A DNA stretch of 64,000 nt from positions 806,001 to 870,000 of the forward strand of contig WPIO01000138.1 in assembly GCA_009760855.2 (NCBI GenBank), given 5' to 3'. Each line of letters begins with the position of its first letter. Positions within the stretch are counted from its first letter, which is position 1. The notes beneath the pieces were generated by a model, which was not told the DNA's origin, did no database searches, and worked only from the letters and a program-made list of their open reading frames with translations. This stretch comes from Cristatella mucedo. Lineage: Eukaryota > Bryozoa > Phylactolaemata > Cristatellidae. Positions 22,470 through 35,240 of this stretch are shown piece after piece. Position numbers and translations under genes: made by a program.

Positions 22470-23012
22470 TTAGCGAATAATAGTTGCAATTTTTAGAGCA
22501 TGCTTGTGAGTGCGCTTTTTTCTTTGGTAGTGTAAAGCCTTTAGTAGATCCTTTAAAAATTGTCTCGTCTCTCCATCACATCCTATAACGTAGCACTCAA
22601 AGCATATTTACAGCGATTTAAGCGGTGCTCACAAATCAATTTAATCAGCGGTTCAGCCTGTTGGACTGGCACAGCTCTCTGGTTAGTTTCCCTTGAAAAT
22701 TGTGTCCTCGGCAGCTTTCAGCTGAGTGCTCAAATCGGACTTTGTCTGCACAGTCTGCAATAACGTCTACCACGGGATGATTACATTGTTCTATTTAGTA
22801 TGCAAAGCAAATAGCATGCAGCAGCTAATAAAAAAATCAGCTTCAATTTATCGCTTTGGTAAAACTGTATTGCTGATCTCTAATAAACATATCCTCAAGT
22901 AGTGAGAAGCCCATTTTAATTAAATTGTTAAACTTGATCTGACTTACCGCAGCCATCATGCGATTGAACAGCTGTACATAAAATACAGCCGTAGTGAGAG
23001 ACTTCATTCTCC
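22470..23012 (-). pseudogene. Secreted peptide family, copy M2 (intact exons, broken splice donor)
   Basis: Exon 2 is 22948-23012 (acceptor ATTGACCAG) with ATG at 23007-23005. It codes for a 20-residue signal-like segment beginning MKSLTTAVFYVQLF, with donor GTAAGT. Exon 3 is 22691-22754 (64 bp, acceptor GTTATTGCAG), a pro-segment with SDLSTQLKAAEDTIF. Exon 4 is 22470-22582 (acceptor CGTTATAG). It codes for linker CDGETR, then a strongly basic peptide starting QFLKDLLKAL with a later RKKR run, and ends at TAA. AATAAA-type signals lie at 22383-22393. The only visible lesion is the exon 3 donor, which is GAAACT where GT is expected; read through, the frame stops after two more residues (GN, then TAA at 22685-22683). 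Intron 2 is 193 bp, exactly as in copy M3. It could be a recent pseudogene, or could be spliced in an unusual way. Confidence 0.6.
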
Positions 23013-25308
23013 CTGGTCAATAAAAAAACCTGTTGGAGCGATGTACATGAAAATGCGAAGATGAAGCTGATTGTGTTTACAGATTCTGGTCTAATGTATC
23101 GTACATTAGCAGTCGCATCGAATTTCACGGCGGAAATAGTAACTTTGTACCAAAGAGTTGCTTAGGTAAAATCACTCGCTAAAAAGCAAATCTATTTGAG
23201 TAAAATCATTGGGATTTTGCTAAGAAATACGCGCTCTAATAAATAGTTTGTAAAAATTCAGACTGAATTTGGACTGCAGGAGTTGCTTGATTCCTGAATC
23301 AAGTACATGTAAGAATCCAGTTACTTACGAAGGTTGTTAAACATTGTTTAGAGAACGAGAATTCAGGTATAGGGAAATCGTATTAATGGAATATGCATGT
23401 TCAATAGCTTTCAATAAACTGAAGGCGAATCAAAACAGACAGTTCTAATGAGGACCACGTTAGAATACTTTTAACAGTCGACGCAATTAGCATGTTGCAG
23501 TTAGGTGATGCAGCAAACAGCAAATCAAACGCAACGAAAGCCTTACAAATTAAAGAAAAATGTCATCCCCGGGAATACTCGCCACATTTACCAAATTGAG
23601 CTAGTAGGGTCTACCATGCCGATAGCCAGTTTGGCTACAAGTTAAAAATCTACCTAGCTCACTCACTCTCTTACTATCCTGCGGTTTTAATGAGGTAGTG
23701 CACGGTTGCCCAACTGACAGCGAAAAGGCTTATACTCGCACAACTGAAAACTTTCAAAGGTTAGGAGTCCAATTAATTGTCGCTGCTCACCGTTTAGTGC
23801 AATACAATGCAGGAGCCCATGAAAGGCACTTAGCAAGTCAAAGTTTAAGCATCTTGGAAAAATGCTCGTACTAGCCATGAACACGAATCAACAATAGTCA
23901 AAAGATTAGTCCAAGCGGTGAGTAGGCTAAGCAGAGATTGATATGAAAGCGCCAGCAGAAAGAACAAAGCAAGCATAGACTGCCAGGTCCATGTCTGATG
24001 AAAGATCTTCCACGTCTGAAATGCCGGAAACAAGCAGCTTCCTGTGAAAGGCGTGTCACTTGACAAACATCTGCACCACGATGCTGAGAGGCAAAGTTTG
24101 CTACGAGCTTCAGCAATATGTCCGTATCAGCTATAACCACTGAGTGATTTAGCATTTGGTCATTGTTTCCAGAGAGCAGCCCAAGGCGTGTGGATCAGAC
24201 ATGTGACTTGAAGGAACGTTGTCAGCCGCCCATGCTGCCTCTGCCCTGAGTAAGTTGAGATGGCTTCAAGCTATCGATCTACACTTTCCGGCCATGCCAG
24301 TGCTGAAGACCAGACAGGACCTAGCTCTATATCTCTTAGTTACGGCCACCGAAAATAAAATAAAGCAGCCGGAAACTATTAATGAGTACCTTAGGGAAAA
24401 TACTGCTTTTGCGACATTACTGAGTTGTTTACTACCAGACAACTGGAACGACAGCTAATATTATCGAAGCGTCCAAAATATTGAAATCGGCATTGATGCC
24501 ATGGAAAAAAACTTTATCATTTTCAAATGTGCTTCGAGTGTTTGCGAACATTTTCTTATTTTTTGCTATATGGTCTCCCATCTTTTTTTCCTAACGCTGT
24601 CGGCGAGCTTTAATAAAATAATCACTCAGGTGTTCTTGAGTATGTGTCATGACACTGGGCACCTCTAGAATAAGCATTGAAGGCATTTAGCAACGTATAA
24701 TCAAATGTAGTCAATGGCCAAACTTATTGGCTAGAGTATAGAAGCTTTTTGAACCTCAGCACTGATAAACCCAACATATATTTAGTTCTCCTATGTCAAA
24801 CTGTAAATAATAATTTAAGAACTTGTAATAAATTTTATGTTAATGGGCAACCGCCAACCGGGGATTGTAATTAGTACTAGCTACTCAGACGATCTGCATT
24901 TTATGTCAATACTTTAACAGGGTGCACTGTCTCTGACTCTTCCGATATCATCTATAAGTAAATATTAGGATTTGTTTGTTTATTTTTAAGATGATTTACA
25001 CTTCTGCTCTTGCTTTGGTCAACCATTTACTAGCCTATTTGTTGAACTACATTACCACCCTGGTTGTATGTGTTGCACTAGAATGGTAGAAAATGCATTC
25101 GCATTCAGTGAAGAATGAATCAAGCCGTAAGTTAAGAAAAGATCCAACATGTATTTAGTTCCCAAAAATTCGAATGCACACACCTTTAATTTGGACAGCC
25201 ATATCTTTCAATAAACTTAAGTACGACGGCTGAAAGGGTTCTTCCGACTTTTCACTAGGCAGTCGTATTATTAATGTTAAGCCTGCTCGATACTAGTTAA
25301 TAAATGGT
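23013..25308. other. Non-coding; weak relics of another peptide-gene unit
   Basis: 23460-23680 resembles the promoter and 5' exon region of copy M3 (54500-54720) at low identity. Around 23990-24030 on the minus strand, a TTTCAG acceptor is followed by a stretch that, after a frameshift, reads VEDLSSDMDLAVY, similar to the propeptide exon. The frame at 24219-24458 (+) has no supporting signal. From 24460 to 25308 I see nothing. Confidence 0.35.
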
Positions 25309-25758
25309 GGATACGTTGCTGATATGCCCAGCTAACATTGCAGATATTTCGCTTCACCAGGGCCCGGTTCCGGCACCTTTGAAAGCTACATCCACTCATA
25401 TTACCTTCTATTTGGACTATCAAAGACGCTGGAGCGAGTCATGACTGTCCAGCTTACCACATATATGGTGTCATTGAGCTTAGCTATTAGGCTTCCATCT
25501 GTCGTTCGTTCCAATCACTCCATGAGTCAACATTGATTCGCCTGAATAACTATATTTTTTAGGAATTCAGACTTAAGTAAAGTATCTCTGCTTGTTTTTC
25601 TATACCTTATGGAAGTTGTATACACTATCAATCCCCAAACACTCACCGAACCTCTTGTATTCCTCCTGGGCTTTACTGCAGTGGTTAATGTCTAATCTAT
25701 GTGGAATATTTCAAAGTGTTGCTGGGAACGGACATGAATCATCTGAAAAAAACTGTAC

Positions 25759-25857
25759 TTTACAGCAAATGTAAAGCGCCTAGAGAGAGATTAAGTTCTC
25801 TGAGGGCGCTTTATCAAGTGAATTTTTATTAATATTATTATTATTATTATTATTATT
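25759..25857 (+). mobile_element. Short L2-type 3' tail with (ATT)n
   Basis: GTAAAGCGCC...GGGCGCTTTA forms a hairpin with an inner AGAGA/TCTCT stem, followed by (ATT)n. It is the same tail as LINE family B and is found alone at 25759, 37016, 41544 and 55066. Such isolated tails are either extreme 5' truncations or SINEs that borrow the LINE tail. Confidence 0.7.
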
Positions 25858-26992
25858 GGAGTGGGGTTCTTCGATCTGCTCTCAGGTCAGTTGGGTTCTT
25901 TTCACGGGTAATATTCAATTTCCTGCTGATTGAATTGACACTCACACCTGGGCTTTAACATTTATGGTGAGGAGACCGTCTTTTTCACGTTTTCATAGAT
26001 CCTTCCCAGTCCTCCAGCAATTCAAGTTTAATTCAACTACATTCCTGCACGTGTTGATGATCTCCGAACAGCGATGGCCGCAAGAATCTTTAAGTTTATT
26101 GACGATAATATCAGCCGACTATTTAAAGGCGAAGTGATTTAAATTCAGAAATTAGAAAACCTTACGATCCATATCAGCTATGCCAGAATTTCTCTCATTC
26201 CATCTAGCTGTTTCGAAAAGAAATATTTTGATTACAGATCTCATGCAATCTCTTACCAAGCATTGTCGTGAAGCGACTTGGCTATATTAGTTGGTATCTA
26301 CATAGGGTGCTTTTAGAGTACTACCTTTAAAGCGAAAGACACACGAATCATTTCAAGTGTTCTACTATCAGTGAAACTTGCTTGCAGCTTGCCTAAATCC
26401 TTCCGATTAGATAACATCCACCGGCTCAAGCCTCTGCTCTTTGAACAGTGATAACGGTGTAGGTATCACGAACCCACTCACCGTTGGATATATACCCAGT
26501 GTTCAACTTACAGGTCTAAATGCAGGCTCAAGTGAATTGCCTCGCATTATCCAGTGCATTTTCCGCATCAATGAATTAATTCATAGAGTCCAGCTTAGAG
26601 CTCTTTCTCACTGCAAGAAACGCTAGACCAACGGCTAGTAACGATTCGTGGGTAGTGCACTTTGAAGCAGCTGGTTGCTCACTGCCTTGATTTCCTTGTA
26701 TCCCAGCAAGGCTGTTTGCCCATCAAGCAGACTTTTCATACAGAAAATACCATGCATGTAGTGCTGATGAGATAGCCTGCAGCTGGTGCCAACTACTTAC
26801 AGCACTGCATTGAACTAAAAGAGGCTAGTAGTAGCAAATAGCAACAATTGCATACAGTATTGCTAAGGGATTTATTAATCCGTTATTAATGTTCACACTT
26901 ATTTGCATGGTAGGTATATTAAAGACACTGAAAGTCTGTAATTTAAATATTTTATTATATATGCCCATACACACACTAACACATGCGAGCCA

Positions 26993-27023
<31 letters not shown>

Positions 27024-27042
27024 CACATATATAAATATATAC

Positions 27043-27120
<78 letters not shown>
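26993..27120. repeat. Compound microsatellite (TA)n-(GT)35
   Basis: An AT-rich run at 26993-27050, then a pure GT run at 27051-27120. The copy at 42791-42912 has a shorter GT run, so the array has changed length since duplication. Frames of repeated Tyr-Ile or Cys-Val across it are artefacts. Confidence 0.95.
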
Positions 27121-27122
<2 letters not shown>

Positions 27123-28709
27123 GCGGGTGCTTAGGAGCGTGTGCCTGCATGTGTGTGTGTTAGTGCCTGCCTGTGGGTGACTGACACCAGTGCTTCTGTA
27201 TTACTGTATTTCAGCTACATCTCGATCCAGGCGACTAAGTCAAGGTCTCAGTGAGAAACCGGGTCGCATTTAATTTATTAGGGTTTGCGTACGTTGCTAA
27301 TGCAAATTAAACAGTCACAATTTCAGAGTGGTTATTTAGTCTCTCCTAAATCCTCCATTCTCTTGCCCCCGGACGCCTCTAAAGGAGGACTGTGAAAACA
27401 AAATTATTCATTGATGAGTTTCTAACGGAATGTCCATTGACCCTACAAATTTGCCTCGAAGGCATTGGTGTGAGCTGACATGGTGGATGGAATAATTAAA
27501 TAAACGGGAAAACTTCTTTCGCTGCGATAGAAAGGTGACTAGAAAGTGAGTTAGTTTTCTTGTAGCACTATGCAATCTTTCTGTTAATTTTTTCAGTACC
27601 TTGATTGCGTGTTATTAATGTTAATAAATAGCCGGTCAGACAAGAACCCCGGTGATTCTTAGTCGTTGAGAGACTTTGCGAAACAAAACTTTCGGCTTCT
27701 TACATTTCCCTCGAGACGCAAAGACTTTCGTCTATGGTGTTTGAGGAGTGCGACTAGCTGGTTGGCGTCTGTGACGTACTTTGATGGAGGCAGACGTGAG
27801 CGTCGTTGGCCTTTAAGGGTTTTATTAACTATAATTTCGGTTATGCAGTTGATACCGCTTCAGTCGTGTATAAGTCAATTGCTGAGATCACAATTCGCCA
27901 CAATCCTCCTATCCAGCCGTTTAAGAGAGTTCATTCCGCCGTCTCACTTTCGCCCGACGCGTTTTTCTCAGTACTCAGAGTAGCTGATTAGCAACGATCG
28001 CTAGATATTGGAATACCTTGAACTGATACCAAAACTGAGAATATAATGACTCGCTCACAAGGAAAGAAAGCGACCATGGCAGCAAATATTCCTTCGGGAG
28101 CATGTCGCCTTAATGGCAACATACAATTCTGGTACATGTTTGCTAGTGATAGTAAACCAGGTGCTGTTTTGAAAACCAACAGCAAGCAGTGTCTTTTTAT
28201 AACTACTTAATTATTTATAAAACTAAAAATATTTTGACAGAGAAAATACTAAAACTGAATCTTCATTCTTCATTTTAGATATCAAATGAGCAACGGAAAA
28301 ATATTTCTAACATTACACTTGATTTAGTGGCTGTAAAAGTGATTTTATAAAATAGGCAAAAACTAAAACTTAAATGCAATTTCTGCAAAAATTAAAATTA
28401 ATTAGTCACAATTTGTTCACTTAAGCTTTCTTCTGGTATCCTCCTTTTAATAGGTATTCATTTATATGCTAGTATTACAACAGGATAAAAATTGTGGCAG
28501 ACTAGGGTTATTGCCTTTCAACGGGAAGACGTAAGGATTTAGCATCACGGAAAATTTTATTGTTGGTTACTTAGTAATGCCAATTAGGACTTTGTTGAAA
28601 ACCATTTGAAGTTAAACACATTTCACCATAGAGGTAAAAAGCTACAGCTTCGTGATAATCTGGATTGATGATAACAGACATCATTTTCATTTGCTCAACA
28701 CTGCTAGCG

Positions 28710-28711
<2 letters not shown>

Positions 28712-28784
<73 letters not shown>
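28712..28784. repeat. (TA)n microsatellite
   Basis: TA dinucleotides with a short TGTGTGTATG interruption. The D1 copy at 44504-44611 is longer. Confidence 0.95.
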
Positions 28785-28787
<3 letters not shown>

Positions 28788-31161
28788 GAAATAGCTCTAA
28801 GCCATAATATAAATTAGGTCTCCATTTCTTTAACTGCATCTCATATCCCCGGATTGCCTAAACTCAGGGTCTTCGTCTCTCAAATTTCGGTAAAAGGAAC
28901 CACGATGCCTTAAGCTATGTTGTCAGGAATGAATGCTAATCACCAAAAGAAATGAACACATGCGACCAAGCTATTCTCGCCTCTAAGCGCCTATTACTAC
29001 TGATATTTAAATTCAGTTGTAGAATTCACTCCTTAAAATTGAAATTCTCACAAACGTTGAACCCGGAAACCGATATAAGTTAGACTTGTTTAAAGCGTTG
29101 CTGTTAGCCGTTCGATCACAGGGTCCATGAACTTACAAGCCCTTGGGCAGTAGAACGTTAACTACTGACGGCTAGGGGGCCTTTCCCTTTGCCAGCGGCC
29201 GCGATGGATTGGTCGGTGGCTAGTAACCAGTGTCTTACTTATGATCGTATGTACCTATAGTTGCTTCGTTGTTTTCGTCAAATTGGATTCCTGGATGTGA
29301 CTTTTATTTATAAGGTCCGTGAATTGGGCTTTAGCAAACAAAAAGCGGTATACCCTTTGCCTGGGCTGGTCACTTGGGACCAAGGTCATTTGATATTTCC
29401 AGCAGGATCTCGAACCACCCTGAGCAATCACTCTCATGTGCTCCTGTAAATATCATTCAGCTAGTGGTCATTAGGCCAGTTATAACCGGCAGATAGCGTA
29501 AATAAGTTCAAGGGATGTGATGGCTATATCTCTCGACACTGGCAGCCGTCTGGCGTGTGGACTGGGCACTGCCGGTTTCGTATAAAACAAAGGTTTCCGT
29601 GTCGGAGCCAGCAGAATTGTTGCTTGGTCGGGCTATCAAGCCGACGCCAGGTCGTACGGAGGGCTGTCGCAAGATGAAAGAAAATCTCCTTATATTGAAC
29701 CATGATGAAAGCCCACCTACTACCTATAGGCAAACCGAACAATAATTAAGAAAATTGGGAAACTTTGCACCTAACATCGGTCCTGTGAGCCGGCCTCGCT
29801 TAGAATCTATACGCAATTCAGTTTTTTCAGTTCACGTCGTGTACATGCATTTAACGATCACAGCTCTCATCACATTCTCACCAATGATTGCCTATATGCG
29901 AAACAACTCTATTCATGTGAGCCTACGTTCGGAGAGTCCATGATACTACCCTTTGACGTGTAAGACAGGATGCGTGCAATTGAACGCACTCTACTTCTAG
30001 TGAATTCGACAATTATCGAACATGCTGGACATCTCAGAAATTTTAGCAGTAACTCAAATGATGCAATCATCTTTACTTTAAGCTGGTCTCCAGCTTTTAA
30101 AAACACCACCCTTTTGGAAATGACGACGTTGAGTCACATTGACTCTAGACAAAACTGCAAAGGCAGAACGTCCCTAGAGAAACAGTCTTAAAGAAGAAAT
30201 AACTCTGCACATCAATAAACAACGGTACACAAGGAAAATCAATCGCTATATTGCCCGACGCTGCAAAAATTCTTCCTGTTGCGAAGCTTAGTGCACTGCT
30301 TTCAAAAGCCTGTGACACTTAACTGGCGTCTATGAACCAATTTCGCACCAGCCCATCGAAAGACCCGAGATTGATATTTTACTTTTCAACAACTGCAAGC
30401 TTTGTCATGGACACGGTGCTCGGTGTACTGCTTATGTGGGCTTTGGTATAATACAGACATCTAAGGTCACTCATCAAAGATTTGAGAATTTAGGTCGTCT
30501 GAGACAGCGGAACGGTAAATAATGACTCCGAAGACCTTGTTAGAAGATCTTTCCCATCTCGCACAAACTCAAAGTTCCTTGTTATGCACTTCACACAATA
30601 GGAGGTGCATTGTTTCTTTTGTCCATTGATTAAGAACTTGCACAATGCGGCACATGTGAGCACAAAAATAATAATAACACCAAAACATCTTTCGGTGCAT
30701 GCAATGTCGGTGAGATACGTATAGCACTGATTGACCTTGACTTTCACAATTACAACCAGAGGTCATACGTTTAGGTCGACGATCCATCAAGGCCCAGAGC
30801 AACAAAGTTGAGAACACAGAATGATGCAGAGGATGCAGGCTTAATATTAAACATTACATTCTGCAGTCAAGCTCACGAGCTAAGAAGGCTTGCACCTACC
30901 TAGCACTACACTGAAACACCGTAGCTCAACACCAGCCTGGTTTGATTTACAGGCACATCAGAACTTCTCGGCGAAAAATCGTCTTCGTACCGGGCAGTGA
31001 AGATATTGCTCTGCTCACTGACTGGCTCGGTACACAGCAATAACGGTAAAAACACCCGATAGCAGAGATAACTTTTAGAGTATTTGTACTTTTAAACGTG
31101 CCTAACTCAGTCTGTGAGGCACTTCCAGAATTTATTTGTCGAATAGCACGTGTAGGTAGTC

Positions 31162-31935
31162 TTGGTGGGCTATCACACAGAAAGTGAGCCGAGCCTACTG
31201 ACCTTAGCCACAGCTGGCAGACCGCATCAATACGAGAGTGTCCTACTAGCAGCTGCGGCTAGGGGAGGTCGTCTTACTGATATTTTCCAGGCTAATCTAC
31301 GGTCTAAACATCTAGAGCAGATTGGCAACCATGAGATAGCTCGGACGCTGACAATAAGCAAGAAACGTTTACGAAATAACATTCAAAACACAGCTGTGAT
31401 GGATACGGTGAAGGACCAGCATGTGTCCGGCTGCACTCGGGCTTTGACTAGATGGTGTGATCGGCTCCTTAAAACAGAGTTCAAGGAGGCCAGCTTTTCC
31501 CCTACATGTATCTGTGCCAAATCACTCGAGCTAACCATCAGCTAGATACTTAGTGAGTGGACGGGAATGCGATGGCTCTCGGAACCAGTGCTTGTGGCAA
31601 AGGTGGAAAAGAAAGCTTTCCTACTGCCGAAAGCCCATACAGAACAGCTTCGCTTTTGTCCATGGCAGCATAGACACCGGAGTTTACACGATTTGAAATT
31701 GTACGAGAAACAATTACGTGTCCTCAATGTTGTCCTCAAAAATGTAACTATAAAGCATCTTGGATTACAGCATACAATTCTGCCAAGTTCAAGCTGTGAT
31801 TCAATCTGTGTGCAAGAAATTGCAACTCTTGTATTCGTGGTGAGTTCGCGAAAATTAACCTACCACTCCCAGTGCGTCCATGAAGATCTTAAGATGTTGA
31901 TCTGTAATGTCCCTCTTTCGTTACTAATCACGTGA
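31162..31935 (+). pseudogene. Unknown ~258-codon frame with one internal stop (D1 copy 1)
   Basis: Two open frames in the same phase, 31162-31545 and 31567-31935, are separated by a single TAG at 31543-31545. Together they span about 258 codons, long for this AT-rich sequence. There is no ATG at 31162 (it is TTG), so the true start is unknown and it may be an inner exon or a transposon fragment. No recognised motif; the C-terminal half has five Cys (FCPW, SSSCDSIC, SQCVHE, ICNVP). The D1 copy at 46603-47376 keeps the same stop and frame. Confidence 0.3.
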
Positions 31936-32592
31936 CTTGGGCTACATGCTTTCCTTAAGACATGAAATGAGCCATATGGCCATGATTACTGTTACTTACG
32001 ACAGTTCTTTGTGCTTCGGTGATTGCTGACTGAGATGACGAATATCTAGATCCTAATTTCGGCAACCTAAGCCGTTTGTAACTGTGTCCCTATTTCATTT
32101 CGGTGAACTCTTCGTCTGCCCTCTGAGTAGCTGCTTAGCACTGATCACTTCATATTTGAACGATTCAACCCAGTAATTAAACTAGAGAGTGCTATTTGCT
32201 GCTGACTCGATAGCGGAAAGACCTTGAAAGTCAATGTTTCCATGAGAGCATAGCCAAAATATGGCAAACGTGTTAGGTATTCGGACATTCAAGCTAACTC
32301 AATTCATTCAGCACACCCTTGATGCCAGTGCACTGAGAAAATGGTTAAATGAGGTTTTTCTTAACACAGCTAAACCTTCAATAGCACAAAATGTTACTCG
32401 TGGCTCTTGAAGCTTCGCAAGGATCAGCATAGCTACTTTTGATTGGCGATCTCACAGCAGGAGCCACTTCATGCAATGGACGGCTGCGACTCTCAACAAG
32501 ACCCGCACTGCCATGCAGGCCAGAAGAAGCGCAACACATCAAGAAATGTGCGAATATTGTCTGAAGAGTAACCCCACGTTGGTGAACGAAAC

Positions 32593-32598
32593 TTTATT
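32593..32598 (-). terminator. Polyadenylation signal AATAAA of peptide pseudogene at 32.6-33.2 kb
   Basis: AATAAA on the minus strand, about 40 bases after the last stop. The surrounding ATTCAATAAAGTTT matches the signal of the intact gene at 38249-38254. Confidence 0.55.
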
Positions 32599-32639
32599 GA
32601 ATGGACTAAAATATTTCTGAAGAGCACGAAGCTTTCACT

Positions 32640-33241
32640 CTAAGTTATTGCAGGACAGTTTTCCATATTATTAGAACATTGAGTTCCAATCTGTGCAGGT
32701 CCTCCGATCATGGCCTTGCCAATGCTTTAGCCACAGAACTCGTTCCCGTCTGTACGGAGCTCGATGTTGTGGTCGTTATTATACCCTTAAAGAAATGCTT
32801 CTCTGCCTGGAGAGCTTAAAATACCGAAGGATGCGGTTAGAATCCTGTATATGAAAGCCCAGGTACAAAATCTCGTTAGCGACTAAGCCGTTTGACTCGA
32901 GGTGATGCTCCGTCCTAAGCCAAAGCGGTCGGCCCAATTTCCGCAGGTCCACTTTCGCAGCTTTCTTTTTGCTGGTGCAGGCCCGGGCTTACCGTCAAAC
33001 AGATTCTCGAGCTCAGCTTCAACCTTGCCACTAACTTCGTCATCGCTCTGGGTTGCCTAAGGAAAAAAATCATCAGCTTCGTTCAACAGGTGATGGCATT
33101 AACACGAGTGTGAAGCAACGAAAAGAACCTTTTCATTGTTCGGTCGACGGCAACGAGTGGTTCTCGTAACCGTGCCTCGGATCCTAATAATTCCGTCAGA
33201 ATGGCGGCAGCTACCTTGATGAACAGCGAGTTCATGTTTAC
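32640..33241 (-). pseudogene. Secreted peptide family copy in D1 copy 1 (frameshifted)
   Basis: Exon 2 is 33176-33241 with ATG at 33235-33233 and a 20-residue signal starting MNSLFIKVAAAIL. Its donor is GCACGG, with GC in place of GT. Exon 3 is 32993-33056 (64 bp, acceptor TTTCCTTAG), pro-segment QSDDEVSGKVEAELENLF, donor GTAAGC. Exon 4 starts at 32814 after ATTTTAAG. The linker reads LQAEKH (Lys-His for Lys-Arg), then FFKGII. A frameshift near 32730 follows, after which the frame matching the intact gene resumes and ends CSNNMENCPAIT and a TAG at 32642-32640. The two Cys keep the same six-residue spacing as in the 38-kb gene. If intron 3 is retained, exon 3 runs on with a basic tail (KRKLRKWTCGNW) to a stop at about 32888. 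It is the nearest relative of the intact gene. Confidence 0.65.
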
Positions 33242-33933
33242 CTGTAAATCAAAGTAGGCGAATGGTTTTCCAATAGCTGAGCTCGATTCACCTTCCCATA
33301 AAGCTGGCTCCGTGCCGACTCTAGTGACAAGGCCAAACGCCATCGGAGGAAACTACTTCGGATGAACGGCTCACAAGGAAATTGTGCACCTATTCAAGGT
33401 TAGTGCGAAGCTTCCTAAGAGACCCAAATCCTTGTAGGGCCGCTCATCTTTGAGGTGCTGTGCAACATTAGAAAGCAAAAGGTGAAGCCCGATACAGTGA
33501 AAGCTAATGCATCAGCTTTACAGGTTGTTTGAGGCTTTCTAGCAAGCCTGCTTGCCACGCAAGCTAGGATTTTCTTAGTAGCAACATGCGAATGAAGGCT
33601 TAATTACAGAATAGATCTGCCTCTTAGAGAAAACAACAACCCACGCACCTAAATGTATTCACTGCTTCAATTCCACGTTACAGGTTAACTCGAAACAATA
33701 AATTCGAAAGGCAGCCTCACAGAAATACCAAGAGATATCACATCAAATGATAAACTCGAGATTACGGCGACTGCTCTTTAATACTCTTCCTTAACCGACT
33801 TCTCTTTAATGCTTGAGGCGAAGTCTGTTGGCAACCGAATGCTCACTGAAAGCCGCTTAGGTTGTGAAAGCTCTTAGCTAAACTCTCTGGCGTAACACTG
33901 TCCTGGTATCAATGGCTTGGTCAAGTTGCAGAC

Positions 33934-34824
33934 GGAGATACATTATTATGCTTGCAAGCATAAAAATTCATTATCGAGTAGCTTTGCGTATTACGAAATA
34001 ATACGACGCGATATTATTGATAGTGATATATGATATAGTGCTATATGATTTGTAGTGATTGTGATATATCATATAATTCACTACTCTCCATGCCCATTAT
34101 TTGCTGCAGATGCGAACTTGTTTATATTCATCCACAAACTAGACGTTTTACTAATGACAACAGGCGTCTTCCCCACGCAGTTAATGCTTGTAGGCAATTA
34201 GGCCGGTAAGGATGCCAGCCAAGAGAAGCATTATTTCCCGAGCTGTCACATTCCACGTACGAGCGACAGAGCCGACGTGGCATTCAGTGCCTTCATGCTA
34301 ACGGTCTCCAAACATGCTACTTGTTAGCAGGCGGCCAGACGACCGATACCCAAATACCGATCGGTACTACTGGGTAGTCAGTTGACCGAGCAACAGAAAG
34401 TCTTGTCACTTTCGAGATGAGAATGACTTTTCAGTCACTTGAAAGTCACTTGAAAGTGCATTCACACAAGGCTAGGTCTGCATATGTTGAGATTTGCTAA
34501 TGGATAACTAGTTGACTAGTTAGAACGTTGGCTTACGAAGCTCTGAATACTGGACTAACACAAGAACGAAACGACAGGAATGTTAGTGAAAGAACCCTTT
34601 AAAGTCGACATTCTGTTAGATTGGGTGCCATTGCTGATCGAAGACAAATGGTGTCAAGTTCCAACTGCGATGCTCCAAGCTAGAGAAAGAAAGATCTTGG
34701 CTCGTCGTGTGCATCGCCATTAGGTGCCATGTTGCTAGGCCCGGCAAACTGCTAACCTGTGAATTACTGAAGTCGAGGCTGAATCTTACAAGCAAGCAAA
34801 ACCTTTAGCATTTACAACCGAGCG

Positions 34825-34874
<50 letters not shown>

Positions 34875-35240
34875 GTGTATATATATATGTATATATATAT
34901 TTATATGCAGACATATAAATATATAGATATAGATATATATATATATGTATATATATATACATATATTTATATTCATATACAGATATATATATCTATATTC
35001 AGATGTATGTATTTATTCAATGAGGTTTTCAGTTGGTCTTGGGAACGCAGATCAACCGAATACTGTGTTGTGCGACATAAAGTTGTAGTAATTATGGTAG
35101 CATTAAGCTTACTTCATAACCGTAGGATGACTTACATGTAGGTACACACTCCGGCCTACGTTTCCACTAGGTTTCTGTCAAGCAGCCTTTTCAATTTATT
35201 GTTTCGAGTTATCCTGTAACGCGGAACCCACTGTGAGAGT
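33934..35240. other. Upstream flank of the peptide pseudogene, shared with 39300-40090
   Basis: 33934-34600 matches 39310-39830 at moderate identity, for example TTCCACGTACGAG and TTGGCTTACGAAGCTC. 34600-34820 is a decayed scrap of LINE family B (minus). 34829-35000 is (TA)n. No coding exon is seen; a non-coding 5' exon of the gene may lie here, but I could not place it. Confidence 0.45.
34829..35005. repeat. (TA)n-rich microsatellite
   Basis: TA dinucleotides with GTGTA and GATATAG interruptions. Confidence 0.9.

Larger units (their letters stand above)
25309..33933 (+). repeat. Large direct duplication D1, copy 1 (~8.6 kb)
   Basis: Matches 41095-48686 from the first base of GGATACGTTGCTG to GTCAAGTTGCAGAC. 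Identity by eye is about 98-99%, apart from microsatellite lengths and two blocks present only here: about 386 bp (29540-29925) and about 689 bp (32387-33075). 25390-27000 also matches 35260-37560 at much lower identity. Apart from the entries listed, 27200-31160 shows no supported gene. Confidence 0.93.

Noticed and set aside
26889-27180. Open frames rich in Tyr-Ile, Cys-Val or Thr-His over microsatellites (also near 34.9, 37.6-38.2, 42.8, 44.5 and 60.5 kb)
   Set aside because: They are simple translations of TA and GT repeats with no other support.
27666-27991. 105-codon frame kept in both D1 copies (also 43458-43775)
   Set aside because: Copies are about 98-99% alike overall, so an open frame in both is expected by descent; no start context, motif or splice support.
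30490-30817. Cys-rich, partly hydrophobic minus-strand frame (CFGVIIIFVLTCAALC)
   Set aside because: No ATG at the start, no splice partners, overlaps another frame on the same strand and is not kept as open in D1 copy 2.
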